DNA of 9,914 nucleotides, from positions 1-9,914 of the forward strand of contig DOKO01000194.1 of NCBI GenBank assembly GCA_003510825.1. Reading direction: 5' to 3'. Below the pieces are notes generated by a model. The model worked only from the letters and a program-made list of their open reading frames with translations. It ran no database searches and was not told the origin of the DNA. The stretch comes from Stenotrophomonas sp. GTDB taxonomy: Bacteria > Pseudomonadota > Gammaproteobacteria > Xanthomonadales > Xanthomonadaceae. The first letter of the stretch is position 1, and each line of letters starts with the position of its first letter. This document shows, one piece after another, positions 1-8,500 of the stretch. The position numbers and the translations under genes were made by a program.

Positions 1-613
1 CCAGCAGGGCATCAAGACCCGTGCGACCCAGGTCCTGCTGTCGGCGCAGAAGCCGTTCACCAAGGAAAGCGGCTGGGGCACCTCGATCGCCTACACCTGG
101 ACGACCGCGCGCCACAACCGCGACATCAACGAGAAGTACGCCTTCGACCGCGGCCTGATCGAGGATTACCCGACCATCCGTTCCAACGGTGCTCCGCGCC
201 ACCGCCTGGTGGTGACCGGTTCGTACGCTGGCTTCTGGGGCATCACCTTCGGTGGCAAGATCACCCTGGCCACCCCGACCGCCGTCAACGACTGGTACGG
301 CATTCCGCAGGCCAGCGGCTACACGCTGCCGACCCCGCAGGCCGCCGTGCCGAACGCCAACGGCAAGTTCCTGCTGGGTGGCAAGATCTTCGGCTACCGT
401 TCGGTCGACCTGCAGGCGACGAAGACGTTCAAGATGCCGGGTGACACCGAGATGTACGCTCGTATCGACATCATCAACGTGTTCAACTTCGACAACTTCT
501 CCACCTACAACTACATCAAGACCAACGGCAAGCTGCAGGCCAGCTACAACGAGACCGGCGACATCATCGGTACTCCGCGTCAGGTCAAGGCCGAAGTGGG
601 CTTCCGCTTCTAA
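1..613 (+). CDS. TonB-dependent receptor, C-terminal part (5' end outside window)
   Basis: The open frame runs from base 2 to a TAA at 611-613 and gives 203 residues without a start, so this is the C-terminal portion of a longer protein. It shows alternating polar/aromatic beta strands, the barrel motif RIDIINVFNFDNF (residues 154-166 of the fragment) and a terminal stretch GTPRQVKAEVGFRF. An aromatic last residue preceded by alternating hydrophobics is the usual outer-membrane beta-signal recognised by the BAM machinery. These are hallmarks of the 22-strand barrel of TonB-dependent receptors, which import substrates across the outer membrane using TonB/ExbBD energy. The plug domain and signal peptide lie upstream and cannot be seen. 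The receptor is followed in the same direction by sugar hydrolase and ABC importer genes, so it probably imports an oligosaccharide, but specificity cannot be read from this fragment. A siderophore receptor cannot be excluded from the fragment alone. Confidence 0.9.
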   Translation, partial: QQGIKTRATQVLLSAQKPFTKESGWGTSIAYTWTTARHNRDINEKYAFDRGLIEDYPTIRSNGAPRHRLVVTGSYAGFWGITFGGKITLATPTAVNDWYGIPQASGYTLPTPQAAVPNANGKFLLGGKIFGYRSVDLQATKTFKMPGDTEMYARIDIINVFNFDNFSTYNYIKTNGKLQASYNETGDIIGTPRQVKAEVGFRF

Positions 614-635
614 GCAGTGATGTACGGCAACACCC

Positions 636-663
636 CGATGCCAGTGGCCTGCCGCTGGCATCG
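636..663 (+). terminator. Hairpin just after the receptor gene (terminator-like, no T tract)
   Basis: The arms CGATGCCAG (636-644) and CTGGCATCG (655-663) are perfectly complementary, and inner bases extend the stem to about 12 pairs with a GU pair, leaving a loop of about 4 bases. It begins 22 bases after the receptor stop codon. There is no T run after it, so it is more likely an mRNA 3'-end stabiliser or a REP-like element than a complete intrinsic terminator. Confidence 0.5.
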
Positions 664-671
664 GGACCTGG

Positions 672-749
672 CAATGGCCGGCCCCCGGGCCGGTCCATTG
701 TCCAGCCCCCTGCACCGTTGCGATGACGGGGCAGGGGACTGGACAATGG
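672..749 (+). repeat. Two overlapping inverted repeats sharing one arm (competing hairpins)
   Basis: Hairpin A pairs CAATGG (672-677) and CCGGCCC (678-684) with GGGCCGG (687-693) and CCATTG (695-700), with a single bulged T at 694. Hairpin B pairs 695-713 with 731-749: 19 positions with one mismatch, and the enclosed loop has a further CCGT/ACGG pairing (715-718 with 726-729). The CCATTG block at 695-700 is used by both, so A and B cannot form fully at the same time. A further CCATTG lies at 811-816. The region lies between the receptor gene and the intrinsic terminator at 763-782. The arms are read directly from the sequence; any switching role is inference. Confidence 0.6.
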
Positions 750-762
750 CAGCAGTTCTCCG

Positions 763-782
763 ACCACGTTTCGTGGTTTTTT
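763..782 (+). terminator. Rho-independent terminator
   Basis: The stem ACCACG (763-768) / CGTGGT (772-777) has a TTT loop and runs directly into six T residues (777-782). It is the only T tract in this GC-rich intergenic region and fits an intrinsic terminator. It would end receptor transcripts before the hydrolase operon, or act as an attenuator if readthrough is controlled by the hairpins at 672-749. Confidence 0.75.
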
Positions 783-794
783 AAGAGTTCGGTT

Positions 795-808
795 TGTAAA
801 CGATTTCA
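795..808 (+). promoter_or_regulatory. Putative LacI/GalR-family operator
   Basis: TGTAAACGATTTCA is an imperfect palindrome with a central CG, of the form TGnAAnCGnTTnCA: 10 of 14 positions obey the dyad. This is the typical architecture of LacI/GalR-family operators, which often control sugar-utilisation genes in Xanthomonadaceae. It sits 54 bases before the GH144-like start, just after the terminator, where a promoter is expected. A weak -10-like TATGCT lies at 822-827, but I find no convincing -35 box, so no exact promoter is called. No regulator gene is inside the window. Confidence 0.5.
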
Positions 809-847
809 GGCCATTGGACGTTATGCTTTCCCATCGATCAGCTCTCC

Positions 848-853
848 GGAGGA
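848..853 (+). promoter_or_regulatory. Ribosome binding site that fixes the start of the GH144-like gene
   Basis: GGAGGA lies 8 bases before the ATG at 862. This spacing, plus the signal peptide that begins exactly there, decides for 862 over the upstream in-frame TTG (814) and ATG (823), which have no such site. Confidence 0.8.
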
Positions 854-861
854 ACCGCGCC

Positions 862-2466
862 ATGCAGGCACGCCACCTGTTGACCGCCGCTGCGATGACC
901 CTGGCCATCGCCGCCTGCAAACCGGCCCAGCAGGAGCCTGCAAAGCCCAAGCCGCCGGTGATCCTGCTGGAGGCCGACGCACCGCCGCGGCCGATGAAGC
1001 CGGAACTGCCGCCGCTGTTCGATGACATCGAGCGCCGCACGTTCCAGTTCTTCTGGGACACCACCAACGAACTCAACGGCCTGACCCCGGACCGCTACCC
1101 GTCGCGTCCGTTCGCCAGCATCGCCTCGGTCGGCTTCGCCCTGACCGCATACCCGATCGGCATCGAGAACGGCTGGGTCAGCCGCAACCAGGCGATCGAC
1201 CGCACCCTGACCACGCTGAAGTTCTTCCGCGACGTGCCGATGGGCCCGCAGCGCACCGGCAAGGCCGGCTACAAGGGCTTCTATTACCACTTCTTGGACA
1301 TGCAGGAAGGCCGCCGCTACGACAGCTGGGTCGAGCTGTCCTCGGTCGACACCGCGCTGCTGATGATGGGCGTGCTGTTTGCCCAGTCGTACTACGACGG
1401 CGATGACCCGCGCGAGAAGGAAATCCGGCAGATCGCCGACCAGCTGTACAAGCAGGTCGACTGGCCGTGGCTGCAGCAGCGTGCGCCGCTGATCTCGATG
1501 GGCTGGTTCCCGGAGAGCGGCTTCATCGACCACGACTGGATGGGCTACAACGAGGCGATGATGGTCTACATCCTCGCCTTGGGTTCGCCCAGCCACCCGG
1601 TCAGCCCGGATGCGTGGACGGTGTGGACGCGTACCTACGACAACGACTGGGGTGTCTACCAGGGCCAGGAATACCTGTCCTTCGGCCCGCTGTTCGGCCA
1701 CCAGTACAGCCATGTCTGGATCGATTTCCGCGACATCCAGGATGCCTACATGCGCGAGCGTGGCAGCACCTACTTCCTCAACAGCCGCTCGGCCGCGCTG
1801 GCCCATCGCGAATACGCCATCGCCAACCCGATGCAGTGGAAGGACTACGGCGAGAACGTGTGGGGCCTGACCGCCAGCGATGGCCCGCAGAACACCACCC
1901 AGGAGTACCGCGGCGAGCAGCGCCAGTTCCGCCATTACTCCTCGCGCGGCGCCGGCCTGCGCGAAAACTTCGATGACGGCACCATCGCCCCGACCGCGGC
2001 GATCTCCTCGATCGTGTTCGCGCCCGAGGAAGTGATCCCGGCCACGCTGGAGATGCACAAGCGCTACGGCGACTACATCTATTCCAGCTACGGCTTCCTG
2101 GATTCGTTCAACCCGAGCTTCAACTACGACATCCCGATCAAGACCGGCCGCATGGTGCCGGACCGCGGCTGGGTGGCCAGCGATTACATCGCCATCGACC
2201 AGGGCCCGATCCTGACGATGATCGCCAACTACCGAAATGACTTCGTCTGGGAAGTGATGAAGAAGAACCCGTACATCCGCAAGGGCCTGGAACGGGCCGG
2301 TTTCAGCGGTGGCTGGCTGGCCCCGGAAGGGTCGTTCCAGCCGCTGGTGCTGGAGAAGGATGAGAAGGCCGCGGCGGCACGTGCGGTCGGTATCGCAGAA
2401 TCACGCGCGGCTGCCGCGCAGGAACAGAAGAACAATGCCAACCGCAACACGGGCCAGGGGAAGTAA
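862..2466 (+). CDS. GH144-type / 'glucoamylase-like' (PF10091) lipoprotein glycoside hydrolase
   Basis: This is a 534-residue predicted secreted lipoprotein. Residues 1-19 form a signal peptide with lipobox IAAC. Cys19 would be lipidated, and Lys at +2 fits outer-membrane sorting. A Pro-rich linker (20-50) leads to the catalytic (alpha/alpha)6 domain, about 51-487. Recognisable PF10091/GH144 blocks are FDDIERRTFQFFWD (53-66), WVELSSVDTALLMMG (156-170), GFIDHDWMGYNEAMMVYILALG (220-241, rich in acidic residues), SHVWIDFRDIQD (283-294), GLTASDGP (335-342) and AIDQGPI (444-450). The catalytic residues cannot be assigned from sequence alone. Characterised GH144 enzymes are beta-1,2-glucanases or sophorose-releasing enzymes, and the same domain family occurs in cyclic beta-1,2-glucan synthases, so beta-1,2-glucan is the best substrate guess. 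The old 'glucoamylase' label should not be taken as alpha-1,4 activity. The tail 499-534 is Ala/Glu/Gln-rich and probably unstructured or helical. It is the first gene of a probable operon, 4 bases ahead of the binding-protein gene. Confidence 0.85.
   Translation: MQARHLLTAAAMTLAIAACKPAQQEPAKPKPPVILLEADAPPRPMKPELPPLFDDIERRTFQFFWDTTNELNGLTPDRYPSRPFASIASVGFALTAYPIGIENGWVSRNQAIDRTLTTLKFFRDVPMGPQRTGKAGYKGFYYHFLDMQEGRRYDSWVELSSVDTALLMMGVLFAQSYYDGDDPREKEIRQIADQLYKQVDWPWLQQRAPLISMGWFPESGFIDHDWMGYNEAMMVYILALGSPSHPVSPDAWTVWTRTYDNDWGVYQGQEYLSFGPLFGHQYSHVWIDFRDIQDAYMRERGSTYFLNSRSAALAHREYAIANPMQWKDYGENVWGLTASDGPQNTTQEYRGEQRQFRHYSSRGAGLRENFDDGTIAPTAAISSIVFAPEEVIPATLEMHKRYGDYIYSSYGFLDSFNPSFNYDIPIKTGRMVPDRGWVASDYIAIDQGPILTMIANYRNDFVWEVMKKNPYIRKGLERAGFSGGWLAPEGSFQPLVLEKDEKAAAARAVGIAESRAAAAQEQKNNANRNTGQGK
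2456..2461 (+). promoter_or_regulatory. Ribosome binding site supporting a GTG start
   Basis: AGGGGA overlaps the end of the upstream gene and lies 9 bases before the GTG at 2471. It supports the GTG over an in-frame ATG at 2435, which has only an AGGA-like site and would add 12 residues to an otherwise normal lipoprotein signal peptide. Confidence 0.6.
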
Positions 2467-2470
2467 CAAG

Positions 2471-3811
2471 GTGCAAGACTGGATTGACCGCCTGCGACGC
2501 TGGGCCCTGCCTGCGATGGCCGCACTGGCCTTGGCCGGCTGCGCGCGCACCGAGCAGGGCACCACCACGGTCCGCTTCTGGGCCATGGGCCGCGAGGCCG
2601 AAGTGGTCAGCGAACTCATCCACGAGTTCGAGGCCGAGAACCCCGGCATCAAGGTGGATGTGCAGAACATTCCCTGGACGGCCGCGCACGAGAAGCTGCT
2701 GACCGCGTTCGCCGCCGACGGCCTGCCCGATGTCTGCCAGCTCGGCAACACCTGGGTGCCCGAGTTCGCCGAACTCAACGCGCTGACCCCGCTGCAGCCG
2801 TTCGTGCAGCATTCGTCGGTGGTCGATCCGCAGGATTATTTCCAGGGCATCTGGGATACCAACGTGATCCATGGCGAGCTGGTGGGCGTGCCGTGGTACG
2901 TCGATACCCGCCTGATCTACTACCGCAAGGACCTGCTGGCGCAGGCCGGCTTCGACCATCCGCCGCGCACCTGGGCGGAATGGGACGAGCAGATGGCCGC
3001 GATCAAGAAGATGCAGGGGCCAAACCGCTACGCGGTGCTGATGCCGATCAACGAGTTCGAGCAGCAGCTGTCGCTGGCCCTGCAGCAGCCTGATCCGCTG
3101 CTGCGCGACGACGACACCCGCGGCAACTTCTCCAGCCCCGGCTTCCGTCGCACCCTGGCCTTCTACGCGAACATGTTCGAGCAGGGCTGGGCGCCGAAGA
3201 TGTCCGAGACGCAGATCTCCAACGTCTGGGATGAATTCTTCCGCGGCTTCAATGTGTTCTACATCTCCGGCCCCTGGAACATCCGCGAGTTCAAGAAGCT
3301 GCAGCCCAAGGAACTGGAAGGGAAGTGGGGCACTGCCGCCCTGCCGGGTCCGGACGGTCCGGGCGCCGGCATCGCCGGCGGCACCAGCCTGGTGATCTTC
3401 CGCAAGTCGCAGCAGAAGGAAGCGTCGTGGAAGCTGATCGAGTTCCTGTCGCGCCCGGAAATCCAGGCCCGTTTCCATTCCATCATCGGCGACCTGCCGC
3501 CGCGCCGCAGCACCTGGAACGCGCCGTCGCTGGCCAACGATCCGCTGGCCGCTGCGTTCCGTGACCAGCTGGAGCGCGTCAAGCCGACGCCGAAGGTGCT
3601 CGAATGGGAGCGCATCGTGCAGGAAATGCGCATCGTCACCGAAAAGGTGGTGCGTGGCGGCATGCCGCAGGACAAGGCCGTGGAAGAGCTGGACCAGCGC
3701 GTGGACAAGGTGCTGGCCAAGCGCCGCTGGATGCATGAACAACAACGCCTGCAGCGCAGCGAGGCCCCTTCGGGCTCGACCAGTGCAGTCGCGGCCGGGA
3801 GCCCGCAATGA
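2471..3811 (+). CDS. ABC transporter sugar-binding lipoprotein (solute-binding family 1, CUT1 type)
   Basis: This 446-residue protein starts at GTG. It has a short basic n-region (DRLRR), a hydrophobic stretch and lipobox LAGC with Cys24. The mature part opens with TTTVRFWAMGREAEVV, then EFEAENPGIKVDVQNIPW, LPDVCQLGNTW and GELVGVPWYVDTRLIYYRKDLL (135-156). Those blocks, with GTSLVIFRKSQQKEASWKLIEFL (304-326), are typical of maltose/glycerol-phosphate/oligosaccharide binding proteins of the CUT1 class. It would capture the oligosaccharide and deliver it to the two permeases downstream. The TGA overlaps the ATG of the first permease (ATGA), suggesting translational coupling. Oddities: it is a lipoprotein with Ala at +2, although a binding protein should act at the inner membrane, and it ends in a low-complexity Gln/Ser/Ala tail (about 421-446). 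The in-frame ATG at 2435 is the alternative start. Substrate is not readable from sequence. Confidence 0.92.
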   Translation: MQDWIDRLRRWALPAMAALALAGCARTEQGTTTVRFWAMGREAEVVSELIHEFEAENPGIKVDVQNIPWTAAHEKLLTAFAADGLPDVCQLGNTWVPEFAELNALTPLQPFVQHSSVVDPQDYFQGIWDTNVIHGELVGVPWYVDTRLIYYRKDLLAQAGFDHPPRTWAEWDEQMAAIKKMQGPNRYAVLMPINEFEQQLSLALQQPDPLLRDDDTRGNFSSPGFRRTLAFYANMFEQGWAPKMSETQISNVWDEFFRGFNVFYISGPWNIREFKKLQPKELEGKWGTAALPGPDGPGAGIAGGTSLVIFRKSQQKEASWKLIEFLSRPEIQARFHSIIGDLPPRRSTWNAPSLANDPLAAAFRDQLERVKPTPKVLEWERIVQEMRIVTEKVVRGGMPQDKAVEELDQRVDKVLAKRRWMHEQQRLQRSEAPSGSTSAVAAGSPQ

Positions 3812-4689
3812 AACGTTCGTCCCTCGCCGGCTGGATCTTCGCCGGCCCCTCGCTGCTCGTGCTGGGCGTGTTCTTCGGCCTGCCGGTCGCTTCGGCGCTC
3901 GCCCTGAGCGTGACCGACTTCGACCTGTACGCGCTGGCTGACGGTGCCAACCTGCGCTTCGTCGGGCTGGGCAACTACATCGACCTGCTGCAGACGCCGA
4001 TGTTCTGGAAGTCGCTGTGGAACACCACGTACTTCGTGGTGATCGGCGTCCCGCTGTCGATCAGCGTGTCGCTGGGCGCGGCGATGCTGCTCAATGCGCC
4101 CGCCGCCCGCTTCAAGGCGCTGTTCCGCACCGCGCTGTTCGCCCCGGTGGTGACCACCCTGGTGGCGGTGGCGGTGATCTGGCGCTACCTGTTCCATACC
4201 AGCTATGGCCTGGTGAACTACGGCCTGGGCCACATCGGCATCAGCCCGATCGACTGGCTGGGCGACCCCAACTGGGCGATGCCCACCATCATGCTGTTCG
4301 CCGTGTGGAAGAACTTCGGCTACAACATGGTGATCTTCCTGGCCGGCCTGCAGGCCATCCCGCATGACCTGTACGAGGCCGCGCGCATCGACGGCGCCTC
4401 GCGCTGGAAGCAGTTCCTGCACATCACCCTGCCGATGCTCGGCCCGGTGCTGCTGGTGGTCGGCGTCATTACCGTGTCCGGCTACTTCCAGCTGTTCGCC
4501 GAACCGTACGTCATGACCCGCGGCGACCCACTGCAGAGCACCGTCAGCGTGCTGTATTTCATGTTCGAGGAAGGCTTCAAGTGGTGGAACCTGGGCCGCG
4601 CCTCCGCGGTGGCGTTCCTGCTGTTCCTGATCATCCTGGCGGTGACCACCGTGATGCTGCGTTTCGGCCGCAAGAGGCAGTTGGTATGA
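3808..4689 (+). CDS. ABC sugar transporter permease, MalF/UgpA/LacF-like
   Basis: This is a 293-residue inner-membrane protein with about six hydrophobic segments (roughly 11-34, 72-95, 106-127, 157-180, 210-230 and 264-284). The cytoplasmic EAA loop, which docks on the ATPase, is clear: EAARIDGASRWKQFLHITLP (190-209), with the invariant Gly at 196. The sequence order (N-terminal LAGWIFAGPSLLVLGVFF, then VGLGNYIDL, then RTALFAPVV) is typical of the UgpA/LacF/MsmF-type half of CUT1 importers and lacks the long extra periplasmic loop of MalF itself. The start ATG overlaps the stop of the binding-protein gene by four bases, with GGGAG 6 bases upstream. It should form a heterodimer with the next permease. 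No partner ATPase gene is nearby. Confidence 0.94.
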   Translation: MKRSSLAGWIFAGPSLLVLGVFFGLPVASALALSVTDFDLYALADGANLRFVGLGNYIDLLQTPMFWKSLWNTTYFVVIGVPLSISVSLGAAMLLNAPAARFKALFRTALFAPVVTTLVAVAVIWRYLFHTSYGLVNYGLGHIGISPIDWLGDPNWAMPTIMLFAVWKNFGYNMVIFLAGLQAIPHDLYEAARIDGASRWKQFLHITLPMLGPVLLVVGVITVSGYFQLFAEPYVMTRGDPLQSTVSVLYFMFEEGFKWWNLGRASAVAFLLFLIILAVTTVMLRFGRKRQLV

Positions 4690-5522
4690 GTCGTGAGATC
4701 GGCCAGTCGCGCTGGCACCCGTGGATGATCAATGGCGCGTTGCTGGTGCTGGCCCTGGTCAGCCTGGCACCGCTGTTGTGGATGCTCTCGGTGTCGTTCA
4801 TGCCGCAGGGTGAGGCGACCCATTTCCCGCCTCCGCTGCTGCCCTCGCACGTCACCACCCACAACTACACCGAGCTGTTCGCGCGCACCGGCATGGGCGG
4901 CAACTTCGCCAACAGCCTGCTGGTGTCGGTGGCGATCACCTTCGGTTCGCTGCTGCTCAACACCATGGCCGGCTACGCGTTCGCCAAGCTGAACTTCGTC
5001 GGCCGCGAGCGCCTGTTCCAGGTGCTGATGGCCGCGCTGGTGATCCCGGCGCAGGTGGCGATGCTGCCGCTGTTCCTGCTGATGAAGCAGCTGGGCCTGG
5101 TCAACAACTTCGGCGGCGTGATCGTGCCGGCGCTGGCCAGCGTGTTCGGCATCTTCCTGGTCCGCCAGTACGCCCGTTCCATCCCGGACGAGCTGCTGGA
5201 AGCGGCCCGCATCGACGGGGCAGGGGAGCTGCGCATCTTCTTCCAGATCGTGCTGCCGATGCTCAAGCCGGTGCTGGTGACCCTGGCGATCTTTACTTTC
5301 ATGGGCGCGTGGAACGATTTCATGTGGCCGTTGATCGTCTTGACCGACCAGGAGCACTACACTTTGCCGGTGGCGCTGGCCACCCTCTCGCGCGAGCACA
5401 TCATGGACGTGGAAATGATGATGGCCGGCGCGGTGGTCACCGTGGTTCCGGTGCTGGCCCTGTTCCTGGTCCTGCAGCGGTACTACATCCAAGGTCTGTT
5501 GTTGGGGAGCGTCAAGGGATGA
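4686..5522 (+). CDS. ABC sugar transporter permease, MalG/UgpE/LacG-like
   Basis: This is a 278-residue inner-membrane protein with about six hydrophobic segments (roughly 14-38, 76-97, 109-133, 141-161, 192-210 and 245-265). The EAA loop is LEAARIDGAGELRIFFQIVLP (171-191), with Gly178. Other family blocks are FANSLLVSVAITFGSLLLNTMAGYAFA (74-100), the ALVIPAQVAMLPLFLLM stretch (117-133) and GAWNDFMWPLIVL (207-219). These identify the MalG-side permease of CUT1 importers. The ATG at 4686 overlaps the stop of the previous permease (ATGA) with AGAGG 8 bases upstream, so the upstream part of the open frame is not coding. Its own stop overlaps the ATG of the next gene in the same way, so four consecutive genes are probably translationally coupled. 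Confidence 0.94.
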   Translation: MSREIGQSRWHPWMINGALLVLALVSLAPLLWMLSVSFMPQGEATHFPPPLLPSHVTTHNYTELFARTGMGGNFANSLLVSVAITFGSLLLNTMAGYAFAKLNFVGRERLFQVLMAALVIPAQVAMLPLFLLMKQLGLVNNFGGVIVPALASVFGIFLVRQYARSIPDELLEAARIDGAGELRIFFQIVLPMLKPVLVTLAIFTFMGAWNDFMWPLIVLTDQEHYTLPVALATLSREHIMDVEMMMAGAVVTVVPVLALFLVLQRYYIQGLLLGSVKG

Positions 5523-8500
5523 AGCGAGCGATCGCCGTTGGATTGGGCCTGTTGTGGACCTCCCTGGCGATCGCCGCACCACCGGCGCTGCCGGCGCCCA
5601 AGGTGCTGGATGACTTCGACGACATCAGCGCGTGGAAGCTGGTGCTGTCCGACCAGGTCAGCGGTTCGCTGCGGCCGGTCAGCGGCGCCGGCGGCGGCCG
5701 CGCGCTGTGCCTGGATTACGACTTCCACAAGGTCTCCGGCTATGTGGGCATCCGTCGTGCGCTGAACATCGAATACCCGGCCAATTACCGGTTCGGGTTC
5801 CAGCTGCGCGGTGATTCCCCGCGCAACGACCTGCAGTTCAAGCTGATCGATGCCAGCGGCGACAACGTCTGGTGGGTCAACCGCCCCGGCTACAGCTTCA
5901 ACAAGGCCTGGACGCCGGTGGAATACCGCCGCCGGCAGATCGACAAGGCCTGGGGCCCGTCGGCCGAGAAAGAGATGGCGCGCAGCGCCGCGGTCGAGTT
6001 CACGATCTACAGCAAGGTCGGTGGCCGCGGCACCGTGTGCTTCGACAAGCTGACCCTGCAGGGCCTGCCGCCGCAGGATGACTCGGCGCTGATGCCGTCG
6101 GTGATCGCCGATACGGCCACCGCGCTGCAGGACCGCATGATCGACGGCAAGAGCGATACGTTCTGGGTCAGCGGCGGGGTCAAGCAGCAGACCATCAGCC
6201 TGGACCTGCACAAGAGCCGCGAAATCGGCGGTGCGGTGATCGACTGGCTGCCCAACCTGGAGGCGACCCGTTACGTCGTGCGCACCTCCGAGGACGGCCG
6301 TGACTGGCGCACTGTACGTGAGGTCACCGGTGGCGGTGGCGGCCGAGACTGGCTGGCGCTGCCCGATACCGATGCGCGCTACGTGCGCTTTGACCTGGAA
6401 GATGGACCGAACTGGCGCTACGGCATCCGCGATATCGCGCTGAAGCCGCTGGCATTCGCGGCCACGCCCAATGCCTTCCTGTCCTCGGTGGCCGCAGACC
6501 TGCCGCGCGGTTCGCTGCCGCGTGCCTACGTCGGCGAGCAGCCGTACTGGACCCTGCTCGGCCTCGATGGCGGTCAGGAACAGGCCCTCATCAGCGAGGA
6601 TGGCGCGCTGGAGCCGGCCAAGGGCAGCTTCAGCATCGAGCCGTTCATCCGCCTGGACGGCAAGCTGCTGGACTGGTCCAGCGTGGCCACCACGCAGTCG
6701 CTGCAGGACCGTTACCTGCCGATCGCCACGGTCGACTGGGTGCATGAGAAGGCCGGCCTGTCGGTGACCAGCTTCGTGCAGGGCACGCCCGACCGCGCCC
6801 AGCTGATCGGCCGTTACCGCCTGAGCAACCCGGACAAGGTCGCCCACGAATACACCCTGGCGCTGGCGATCCGGCCTTGGCAGGTCAACCCGCCGACCCA
6901 GTTCCTCAACACCACCGGCGGCTTCAGCCGCATCGAAGCGCTGGACGTGGGCGATCAGCTGGTACGGGTCAACGGCGAGCCGCGCATCTACCCGCTGCAG
7001 GCCCCGGACGCACGCTTTGCCACCACGTTCGATGGCAAGCTCGATGCGATGCACCTGGCCTCGGGTAAGTTCCCGGCGACCACGGCGGTGAAGGATTCCA
7101 CGGGCCTGGCCTCCGGCGCCCTGCTGTACACGATCAAGCTCGAACCCGGGCAGAGCCGCGAGGTGGCCGTGGTGCTGCCGCAGACCGGCGGCTGGAAGCC
7201 GCAGGCGCTGGACGTGGCCAAGGCACAGCAGCAGGTCGCGGCGATGTGGCGCGACAAGCTGGGCGTGGTCAGCCTGCAGGTGCCTGCGGCGGGCCAGCCG
7301 CTGGTGGAAACCCTGCGTACCGCCGTGGCGCACATGCTGATCTCGCGCGTCGGCCCGCGCCTGCAGCCGGGTACGCGTTCGTATGCGCGCAGCTGGATCC
7401 GCGATGGCGCGATGATTTCCGAAGGCCTGCTGCGCATGGGCCGCAGCGATGCCGTGCGCGATTACGTGACCTGGTATGCGCCGTTCCAGTTCGAGAACGG
7501 CAAGGTGCCATGCTGCGTGGATGCCCGCGGCAGCGACCCGGTGCCGGAGAACGACAGCCATGGCGAGCTGATCTACAACATCGCCGAGTACTGGCGTTAC
7601 ACCGGCGACGGCACCTTCCTGGAGCTGATGTGGCCGCACGTGCAGGGCGCCTACACCTACATGGAGCAGCTGCGCGCCAGCGAGCGTACCGAAGAGAACC
7701 GCGCGCGCAATCCCGCCTTCTACGGGATGATGCCGGCCTCGATCAGCCACGAAGGCTATTCGGCCAAGCCGATGCACTCGTACTGGGACAACTTCTGGGC
7801 GCTGCGCGGCTACAAGGATGCCGCGCAGGTGGCCGCCCAGCTGGGCAAGCTTGAAGCCATGCAGATCAGCGAGTCGCGCGACCAGTTCCGCGACGACCTG
7901 CAGGCCTCGCTGCTGTCTGCCATGCAGCAGCACAGGATCGATTACCTGCCTGGTTCGGCCGAGCTGGGTGATTTCGATGCTACCTCCACCACCATCGCAC
8001 TGGCGCCGGGTGGCGAGCAGGGCCGCTTGCCGCAGGAAGCACTGGAGGCGACCTTCGAGCGCTACTGGACCGAGTTCGTCGCGCGCCGCGATGGCAAGCG
8101 CGAATGGAAGGATTACACGCCTTACGAGTGGCGCAACGTGGCCGCCTTCGTGCGCCTGGGCTGGCGCGACCGTGCCTGGCAGGCCACCCAGTTCTTCTTC
8201 AAGGATCGTGCGCCGCAGGCCTGGAACCAGTGGGCCGAAGTGGTCTCGCGCACGCCGCGCAAGCCGTTCTTCGTCGGTGACCTGCCGCATGCCTGGGTGG
8301 CGTCCGACTTCGTGCGCTCGGCACTGGACATGTTCGCCTACAACCGCGACGCCGATGAGGCGCTGGTGCTGGCTGCCGGCATTCCCACCGCCTGGTTCCA
8401 GGGGGATGGCATCGCGGTACAGGGCCTGCGCACGCCGCAGGGCCAGCTGAACTACCGCCTGCAGCGCAGTGACAAGCAGCTGGTGCTGGACCTGCAGCCG

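Noticed and set aside
814..861. Upstream TTG or ATG start extending the GH144-like protein by 16 or 13 residues
   Set aside because: It would bury the signal peptide behind an Arg-rich extension and lacks a ribosome binding site. GGAGGA 8 bases before 862 fits far better.
723..1025. Small plus-strand open frame across the intergenic region into the GH144-like gene
   Set aside because: It crosses the intrinsic terminator and overlaps the real gene in another frame; the composition looks non-coding.
862..2466. Literal glucoamylase (alpha-1,4-glucan) function
   Set aside because: The name is a historical domain label for PF10091. Recognisable GH15 glucoamylase motifs are absent and characterised relatives act on beta-1,2-glucans.
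2303..3808. Minus-strand open frame opposite the binding-protein gene
   Set aside because: Same GC effect: low-complexity basic composition and no domain. The plus strand encodes a clear solute-binding lipoprotein.
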